6,932 nt of DNA from Sphingobium sp. (lineage in GTDB: Bacteria > Pseudomonadota > Alphaproteobacteria > Sphingomonadales > Sphingomonadaceae). The notes under the pieces were generated by a model. The model searched no databases, was not told the origin of the DNA, and worked only from the letters and a program-made list of their open reading frames with translations. Shown here piece by piece: positions 1 through 4,662 of the stretch. The DNA lies in the NCBI GenBank assembly GCA_020051025.1, contig JAGVJS010000056.1, forward strand, positions 1-6,932, read 5' to 3'. Every line of letters starts with the position of its first letter. The stretch's first letter is position 1. A program made the position numbers and the translations under genes.

Positions 1-461
1 CCCGCCGTCACCGCCGCCTGCAAACGCCGCTCGGCCGGGGCCGCGCCACTGATCTCACGCACCAAGCCACGGAAGGGGATCAGCGAATTGACCACCGTCT
101 TGCCCACCGCCTCGGCAATCTTGCCGGTGCGATTCTCGTTCGCCTTGGCGCCTACGGTGAAATCGTCGCCCAGCACGGCGTTGAGTTCGCCCAGCGACGT
201 CTTCAACCCCTTGCAGGTGCGCGATGGCGGCGCGGCATAGGGGTTCTCCACCGCCTTCACCAGCACCGGCGGAATCTCCTCCTTGTCGATGCCGACATCG
301 CGGGCCGGCTGGGTGGCGATCTTGCCCGCCTTGTCCAGATTGCCCGGTTTCTTCTTCGCCTCGTCCTGATTGGCCTTTTCCGCAGACTGGTCCTGAGCCT
401 GGGCCAGCGCGGCACAGGGCGTCAGCAGCGCCAGCGCGGTGATGATTGCGATTGATTTCAT
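1..461 (-). CDS. Secreted protein of unknown function, C-terminus cut by the window edge
   Basis: The reading frame is open from an ATG at 461-459 to the left edge, giving 153 visible residues. The start is supported by a GGAGG at 472-468, six bases upstream. Residues 1-20 (MKSIAIITALALLTPCAALA) form a typical Sec signal peptide with an ALA-Q cleavage site, so the mature protein should be periplasmic or exported. The Cys at residue 16 is not in a convincing lipobox. Residues about 22-50 are charged and Lys/Asp/Gln-rich, probably a flexible segment. A more ordered part follows, with an NPYAAP motif near residues 73-78, a single Cys near 83, and a stretch near 125-139 reading SLIPFRGLVREISGA. 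I recall similar NPYA...C...PFRG.VRE.SGA proteins as conserved hypotheticals in sphingomonads, but that is memory rather than a search. No catalytic motif is visible. The gene is divergent from the epimerase, so it is probably its own transcription unit. Function unknown. Confidence 0.82.
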   Translation of the reverse strand, partial: MKSIAIITALALLTPCAALAQAQDQSAEKANQDEAKKKPGNLDKAGKIATQPARDVGIDKEEIPPVLVKAVENPYAAPPSRTCKGLKTSLGELNAVLGDDFTVGAKANENRTGKIAEAVGKTVVNSLIPFRGLVREISGAAPAERRLQAAVTA

Positions 462-467
462 GATGAT

Positions 468-472
468 CCTCC
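468..472 (-). promoter_or_regulatory. Ribosome binding site of the secreted unknown protein
   Basis: On the minus strand GGAGG at 472-468 is followed by a six-base spacer and then ATG at 461-459. This near-ideal Shine-Dalgarno spacing fixes the start just upstream of the signal peptide. Confidence 0.75.
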
Positions 473-574
473 GCTCCGCAAAACCAGCCGCCGCCCCTTT
501 CGGTTCCCGTGCGAAACGAACAGCGAAGGAGACAGGGGAACGCGGCCCCGCTATGCGAAGCCCATCCCCCAGCC

Positions 575-579
575 GGAGG
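575..579 (+). promoter_or_regulatory. Ribosome binding site that points to a TTG start
   Basis: GGAGG at 575-579 lies seven bases before a TTG at 587. The frame is also open from a GTG at 509, but no purine-rich site precedes that GTG and the extra 26 residues have no resemblance to the epimerase family. The TTG start puts the first conserved strand (RFTIASPALSATIDPLGAEL) close to the N-terminus, as expected. In the rest of the divergent gap (462-586) I see no convincing -35/-10 pair on either strand. Confidence 0.7.
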
Positions 580-586
580 CCCGACC

Positions 587-1477
587 TTGTCCGAATCCAA
601 CCCGCGCTTCACCATCGCTTCGCCGGCGCTCAGCGCCACCATCGACCCGCTGGGCGCGGAACTCTGGTCGCTGACGGATGCGCAAGGCCGCGCGCTGATG
701 ACCGACGCCGATCCGCGCTGGTGGACCGGCCATGCGCCTTTGCTCTTCCCCTTCGTCGGCCGGTCGCGCGGCGACGGCTATCGCCTCGATGGCCGCGACT
801 ATCCGATGCCCCAGCATGGCTTCGCCCGGCGCAAGCCTTTCACGCCGGTGCAGCAGGACGATGCCAGCCTGACCCTGCGGCTGGAGGCGGACGAGGAAAG
901 CCGCGCTATCTATCCGTTCGATTTCCGCCTCGACATGACCTTCGCGCTGGAGGGCGCCACGCTGCGCATGACCGCCACCGTCACCAACCGGGGCGAAGCG
1001 GACATGCCGTTCAGCTTCGGCTATCACCCCGCCTTCGCCTGGCCCCTGCCCTATGGCGGCACCGTCGAGGATCATCGCATCCTCTTCGAAAAGCCCGAAC
1101 CCGCGCCGATCCGCAAGGTCGGTGCCGAACCCGGCCTCATCGCCCATGAAACCGCGCCTTCTCCGGTGAAGGGCGACACGCTCGCCCCCACTTATGCGAT
1201 GTTCGAAGGCGACGCGCTGATCTGGGACGATCTTGCCAGCCGATCGCTGACCTGGGGCGTACCCGGCCAGCCGCATTTGAAGATCGACTTCCCCGACACG
1301 CTCTGGCTCGGCCTGTGGCAGAAACCCGGCGCCCATTATCTGTGCGTCGAACCCTGGGCCGGCATGGCCGATCTGGTCGGCTTTACCGGCGATGTGTGGG
1401 ACAAGCAGGGGATCATGACGCTGTTGCCCGGCGACGCCCGCAGCTTCCGCATGGACGTCAGCCTTTTGGGCGTGTAA
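587..1477 (+). CDS. Aldose 1-epimerase family protein, LacX type (galactose mutarotase-like)
   Basis: This is a 296-residue protein of the aldose 1-epimerase superfamily. Members interconvert alpha and beta anomers of sugars, or of sugar phosphates in some branches, in the cytoplasm. No signal peptide is visible. The family fingerprint is clear: WWTGHAPLLFPFVGRSR near residues 45-61, MPQHGFAR with His77, FGYHPAF with His147, and CVEPWAG with Glu255. In characterised mutarotases the two histidines and the late glutamate act as acid and base on the sugar ring, and all three are present here. The length and the HAPLLFPFVG block fit the LacX-like subgroup better than classical GalM, which is about 340 residues. 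The physiological sugar cannot be inferred because no sugar catabolic gene is adjacent. The TTG start is chosen from the GGAGG at 575-579. The next gene on the strand, prfC, is unrelated in function and separated by a palindrome. Confidence 0.92.
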   Translation: MSESNPRFTIASPALSATIDPLGAELWSLTDAQGRALMTDADPRWWTGHAPLLFPFVGRSRGDGYRLDGRDYPMPQHGFARRKPFTPVQQDDASLTLRLEADEESRAIYPFDFRLDMTFALEGATLRMTATVTNRGEADMPFSFGYHPAFAWPLPYGGTVEDHRILFEKPEPAPIRKVGAEPGLIAHETAPSPVKGDTLAPTYAMFEGDALIWDDLASRSLTWGVPGQPHLKIDFPDTLWLGLWQKPGAHYLCVEPWAGMADLVGFTGDVWDKQGIMTLLPGDARSFRMDVSLLGV

Positions 1478-1496
1478 CGGGCGCGCTTAAAGGATT

Positions 1497-1576
1497 CCGT
1501 TCGGGCTGAGCCTGTCGAAGCCCTGTTCTTCTCGTAAAGAATTAGGACAGCCCTTCGACAGGCTCAGGGCGAACGG
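1497..1576. repeat. REP-like imperfect palindrome between the epimerase and prfC
   Basis: The left arm at 1497-1522 (CCGTTCGGGCTGAGCCTGTC, then GAAGCC) and the right arm at 1551-1576 are reverse complements at 22 of 26 positions. The four differences are two GG-for-CC swaps. The loop at 1523-1550 is 28 bases and relatively AT-rich (TAAAGAATTAGG). The ends and the GAGC...GTCGA core match the two other palindromes in the window, so this is a repeat family rather than a chance hairpin. It starts 19 bases after the epimerase stop and ends 22 bases before the prfC start. In RNA it would fold into a strong stem-loop. There is no T-run after it, so a simple intrinsic terminator is not supported. A role in mRNA 3'-end protection or partial termination is possible. 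Confidence 0.85.
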
Positions 1577-1598
1577 CTGTTTTCAAGAGCCGCCAGAC

Positions 1599-3176
1599 AT
1601 GACCATCCCATCCCGCCGCACCTTCGCGATCATTTCCCACCCGGACGCCGGTAAGACCACGCTGACCGAAAAGCTGCTGCTGGAAGGCGGCGCCATTCAC
1701 CTTGCCGGTGAGGTCAAGGCGCGCGGCGCCAACCGCCGCGCCCGGTCCGACTGGATGAAGATCGAGCAGCAGCGCGGCATTTCCGTCACCTCCTCGGTGA
1801 TGACGTTCGAGCGCACGCGCGATGGTGAAACCATCACCTTCAACCTGCTCGACACGCCGGGCCACGAGGATTTCTCGGAAGACACCTATCGCACCCTGAC
1901 CGCCGTGGATTCGGCCGTCATGGTGATCGACGCGGCCAAGGGCATCGAGCCGCAGACCCGCAAGCTGTTCGAAGTCTGCCGCCTGCGCAACCTGCCGATC
2001 ATCACCTTCGTCAACAAGGTCGACCGGGAAGGGCGCGAGGTGTTCGGCCTGCTCGATGAAGTGGCCGACCAGTTGCAGCTGGACGTCTGCCCGATGAGCT
2101 GGCCCGCCGGCATGGGCGGAGAGTTTGAAGGCATATACGACTTCGCCACCAATCGCCTGATGCAGCCGGTCGGCCCATCCAAGGAATTTGACGGCACCCG
2201 CCACCAGTTTGCCGGCCTGGACGATCCGAAGCTGGCCGATCATCTGTCCGACCGCGCGCTCGACAGACTGCGCGAGGAAGCGGAACTGGCGCAGGGCGGC
2301 TATGCCGAATTCGACCATGACCGTTATCGCGCCGGCGACCTTACCCCGGTCTATTTCGGATCGGCGCTCAAGCTGTTCGGCGTTACCGAACTGATCGACG
2401 CGCTATCTGCCCATGCCCCCGCGCCGCGCCCGCAGCCGGCCGAACCGGCCGCCGTCGAGCCGGAACAGAGCGAAGTCACCGGCTTCATCTTCAAGGTGCA
2501 GGCCAATATGGACCCGATGCACCGCGACCGCATCGCCTTCATGCGCCTCGTCTCCGGCAAGTTCCGCCGCGGCATGAAGCTGACGCCGTCGGGGTCGGGC
2601 AAGCCGCTTGCCGTCCACTCACCCATCCTCTTCTTCGCGCAGGACCGCGAACTGGCGGATGAGGCCTTTCCCGGCGACATCATCGGCATTCCCAATCATG
2701 GCGCGCTGCGCGTGGGCGATACGCTCAGCGAAAAGCCCGGTCTGCGCTTCACCGGCCTGCCCAATTTCGCGCCCGAAATATTGCGCCGTGTGCAGCTGAA
2801 AGACCCGACCAAGACCAAGCAGCTGCGCAAGGCGCTGGACGACCTCAGCGAAGAGGGCGTCATTCAGGTCTTCTATCCCGAAATCGGCAGCAACTGGATC
2901 GTCGGCGTCGTCGGCCAGCTTCAGCTGGAAGTGCTGATCAGCCGGCTTGAGGCGGAATATAAGGTCGCAGCCGGCCTTGAACCCTCGCCCTTCGACACCG
3001 CCCGCTGGATCAGCGGCGATGACGCGGCGGTCAAGGAACTGGTCGGCTATAATGGCGCCAACATGGCCAAGGACCGCGACGGCAATCTCGTCTTCATGGC
3101 CCGCAGCGCGTGGGACATCGGCTATCAGCAGGAACGTCACCCCAAGGTGAAGTTCAGCGCCACCAAGGAACGGTAA
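1599..3176 (+). CDS. prfC: Peptide chain release factor 3 (RF3)
   Basis: RF3 is the class II release factor, a cytoplasmic translational GTPase that helps recycle RF1 and RF2 from the ribosome after peptide release. The 525-residue protein can be aligned by eye with E. coli PrfC (about 529 residues) end to end. GTPase motifs are present in order: the P-loop HPDAGKTT at residues 14-21, switch I RGIS at 59-62, DTPGH at 85-89, NKVD at 139-142, and FGSA at 253-256. RF3 hallmarks follow, including DTPGHEDFSEDTYRTLTAVD, FKVQANMDPMHRDR (298-311), the TGLPNFAPEILRR block (385-397), and a C-terminus ending HPKVKFSATKER like the E. coli HPDVQFSATREH-type end. A Pro/Ala-rich linker at about 272-290 joins the G domain to domain II. 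The ATG at 1599 is preceded by only a weak AAGAG at 1585-1589, but the P-loop position agrees with this start. No frameshift or missing motif is seen. Confidence 0.97.
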   Translation: MTIPSRRTFAIISHPDAGKTTLTEKLLLEGGAIHLAGEVKARGANRRARSDWMKIEQQRGISVTSSVMTFERTRDGETITFNLLDTPGHEDFSEDTYRTLTAVDSAVMVIDAAKGIEPQTRKLFEVCRLRNLPIITFVNKVDREGREVFGLLDEVADQLQLDVCPMSWPAGMGGEFEGIYDFATNRLMQPVGPSKEFDGTRHQFAGLDDPKLADHLSDRALDRLREEAELAQGGYAEFDHDRYRAGDLTPVYFGSALKLFGVTELIDALSAHAPAPRPQPAEPAAVEPEQSEVTGFIFKVQANMDPMHRDRIAFMRLVSGKFRRGMKLTPSGSGKPLAVHSPILFFAQDRELADEAFPGDIIGIPNHGALRVGDTLSEKPGLRFTGLPNFAPEILRRVQLKDPTKTKQLRKALDDLSEEGVIQVFYPEIGSNWIVGVVGQLQLEVLISRLEAEYKVAAGLEPSPFDTARWISGDDAAVKELVGYNGANMAKDRDGNLVFMARSAWDIGYQQERHPKVKFSATKER

Positions 3177-3185
3177 ATGCAAACT

Positions 3186-3298
3186 CCGTTCGTTTCGAGC
3201 CTGTCGAGAAACGTGAAGCGCCGCGCTGGCCGTTTCTCGACCTTGGCCTGTCCTGAGCGCCTGCCTTGGCAGGCAGTCGAAGGGCTCGAAACGAACGG
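3186..3298. repeat. Composite REP-like palindrome between convergent prfC and MFS genes
   Basis: The outer arms CCGTTCGTTTCGAGCC at 3186-3201 and its exact reverse complement at 3283-3298 form a perfect 16-bp stem. Inside, 3203-3213 pairs perfectly with 3231-3241 (11 bp, GTCGAGAAACG) around a 17-base loop. On the right side 41 bases (3242-3282) sit between the two stems with no counterpart on the left. This extra part contains CCTGAGC (3252-3258), a small perfect hairpin GCCTGCCTTGGCAGGC (3259-3274), and GTCGAAGGG (3276-3284). The element fills most of the 132-base gap between prfC and the oppositely oriented MFS gene. It could stop or insulate convergent transcription, though no T-tract is present. 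Confidence 0.85.
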
Positions 3299-3308
3299 AT
3301 GTTGATAG

Positions 3309-4562
3309 CTATGCCGTCACCCAATCCTTGCGCAGCGCCTTGCCCGCCAGCGCCATGAACAAGCCAGCCAGCAGGTAGAAGCCCAGCGCCGCGACGATCG
3401 CATAGCGCAGCGCCTCATTGCCATAGGCCGGCGTCAGCGCGTCGGACAGGCTGCCCACCGCCCAGCTGCCAAGGCCCAGCCCGACCAGATTGTTGATCAG
3501 CAGGAAGGTTGCCGACGCGCTCGCCCGCATGTTGGGCGGCACCAGATGCTGCACAGCGGTCAGCACCGGTCCCAGCCAGACATAGACCAGAGCCTGCGGG
3601 ATCAGGAACAGGGCAAAGGCGAAACTCACGCTGGATGACAGCACCCCGACCACGAACAACGGCATGCCGATCACATAGCTGACCGCCGGCACCCAGGCGT
3701 AATAGGCCTTGTCCTTGCCCCCCATGCGATCGCCCAGAAATCCGCCCAGCAGCACCCCTGCGACCCCGCCAATCAGCAGCAGCCCGCCCAGAAACTGCCC
3801 CGCGCCCATCAGGTCGAGGCCAAAGCTGCGCATCAGCAGGCTCGGCAGCCAGAAGGCCACGCCATAGCCACACATCGAACTGCATGCCGCGCCCAGCGCC
3901 AGCATCCAGAAGCTGCGCTTGGCGGCGAGGATACCGAACACGGCGCTGACCGGCACCGCCTTGCCCGTCTGCACCGGCCGCGCCGGTTCGCGCACCACCA
4001 ACCGGAAGATGGGGGCAATCAGGATGCCCAGCACGCCCACGACGATGAAGGCCGTGCGCCATTCCACCGTCTGCGCGATATAGCCGCCCAGCAGCACGCC
4101 GCCCGCCGACCCCAGCGGGATACCGAGCGAATAGATGGACAGCGCCCGCGCCCGCTGATGCGCGGGAAAATAGTCGGAAATCACGGCATAGGATGGCGCG
4201 ACGCCGCCTGCCTCCCCCACGCCCACGCCGATGCGGAACAGGAACATCTGGGTGAAGCTGGTCGCGATTCCGCACAGCGCGGTGAAGCCGCTCCAGATGG
4301 CGAGGCTGACGGTGATGACCCATGTCCGGCTGGTCCGATCGGCCAGCAACGCCAGCGGAATCGCCAGCGTCGAATAGAGCAGGGCAAAGGCGATGCCGCC
4401 CAATGCGCCCAGTTGCGTGTCGCTCAGTTGCAACTCCGCCTTGATCGGCCCGGCCAGAATGCCCAGAATCTGCCGGTCGAGGAAGTTGAACGTATAGACC
4501 AGCAGCAGCATCGCCAGCACGACGCCACGATAGGCGGGGGAGGAGAGTGTTCGGTCGGTCAT
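3309..4562 (-). CDS. Spinster-like MFS transporter, probable inner-membrane uptake partner of the TonB-dependent receptor
   Basis: This is a 417-residue major facilitator superfamily protein with about 12 hydrophobic segments, the normal length for the family. The first helix carries YTFNFLDRQILGIL (residues 23-36), a signature of the spinster-like branch common in sphingomonads. LLADRTSRTWVI (72-83) is the conserved MFS motif A loop after TM2, and a second version, GGFLGDRMGGKDK (273-285), lies at the equivalent place in the C-terminal half. RIGVGVGEAGGVAPSYAVISDYFP at about 110-133 is the conserved TM4-5 region of this branch. The ATG at 4562-4560 is supported by AAGAGGA at 4573-4567. The gene lies directly downstream of the receptor on the same strand, so cotranscription and joint transport of one substrate are plausible. 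Proton coupling is typical of MFS uptake carriers but is not provable here. Substrate unknown; export rather than import cannot be excluded. Confidence 0.93.
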   Translation of the reverse strand: MTDRTLSSPAYRGVVLAMLLLVYTFNFLDRQILGILAGPIKAELQLSDTQLGALGGIAFALLYSTLAIPLALLADRTSRTWVITVSLAIWSGFTALCGIATSFTQMFLFRIGVGVGEAGGVAPSYAVISDYFPAHQRARALSIYSLGIPLGSAGGVLLGGYIAQTVEWRTAFIVVGVLGILIAPIFRLVVREPARPVQTGKAVPVSAVFGILAAKRSFWMLALGAACSSMCGYGVAFWLPSLLMRSFGLDLMGAGQFLGGLLLIGGVAGVLLGGFLGDRMGGKDKAYYAWVPAVSYVIGMPLFVVGVLSSSVSFAFALFLIPQALVYVWLGPVLTAVQHLVPPNMRASASATFLLINNLVGLGLGSWAVGSLSDALTPAYGNEALRYAIVAALGFYLLAGLFMALAGKALRKDWVTA

Positions 4563-4566
4563 GCCG

Positions 4567-4573
4567 TCCTCTT
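4567..4573 (-). promoter_or_regulatory. Ribosome binding site of the MFS transporter
   Basis: On the minus strand AAGAGGA at 4573-4567 lies four bases before the ATG at 4562-4560. It sits seven bases from the edge of the palindrome at 4580-4647, close enough that folding of that stem could influence ribosome access. Confidence 0.65.
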
Positions 4574-4579
4574 AAACGC

Positions 4580-4647
4580 CCGTTCGCTTCGAGCGTAGTC
4601 GAGAAGCGTCCAGCACAATGTTTCTCGACTTCGCTCGAAACGAACGG
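4580..4647. repeat. REP-like palindrome between the TonB-dependent receptor and the MFS gene
   Basis: The left arm at 4580-4606 begins CCGTTCGCTTCGAGCG and the right arm at 4621-4647 ends CGCTCGAAACGAACGG. The arms are reverse complements at 24 of 27 positions around a 14-base loop. The sequence is a close relative of the palindrome at 3186-3298 and shares the CCGTTCG ends and GTCGA core with the one at 1497-1576. It occupies most of the 100-base gap, starting 15 bases after the receptor stop codon and ending just before the MFS ribosome binding site. In the receptor-MFS transcript it would form a very stable hairpin, which could block 3' exonucleases or cause partial termination. The bases after the stem on the minus strand (GGCGTTTAAGAGG) include only three Ts, so a classical terminator is weakly supported. 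Confidence 0.88.
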
Positions 4648-4662
4648 ATTTGAAACCGACGA

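Noticed and set aside
55..642. A 195-codon minus-strand frame crossing the divergent gap
   Set aside because: It overlaps the signal-peptide gene in another frame and runs into the epimerase. The translation is Gly/Arg-rich low complexity with no ribosome binding site supporting it.
551..1336. A 261-codon open frame on the minus strand opposite the epimerase
   Set aside because: The plus strand encodes a protein with intact epimerase motifs. The antisense translation has no recognisable domain, and long antisense frames are expected in GC-rich DNA.
1512..1546. A possible promoter for prfC in the palindrome loop (TAAAGA at 1535-1540)
   Set aside because: The best -35 candidate at the right spacing is CTGTCG, a poor match, and it lies in a repeat arm. 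There is not enough support to call a promoter.
1542..2318. A 258-codon minus-strand frame opposite prfC
   Set aside because: It overlaps the well-conserved GTPase domain of RF3 and extends into the palindrome at 1497-1576. It is a codon-bias shadow.
3177..3308. Intrinsic terminators for prfC and the MFS gene
   Set aside because: Strong stems exist but no T-run follows on either strand, so these were kept as repeats with a possible termination role instead of called terminators.
3415..4323. A 302-codon second frame on the minus strand within the MFS gene
   Set aside because: It is a frame-shifted reading of the MFS coding sequence, rich in Arg and Gly, without membrane segments. The transporter frame explains the DNA.
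1497..4647. A CRISPR array or a multi-gene mobile element
   Set aside because: The repeats are palindromes spaced more than 1 kb apart with genes between them, not regularly spaced direct repeats, and no transposase, integrase or Cas gene is present.
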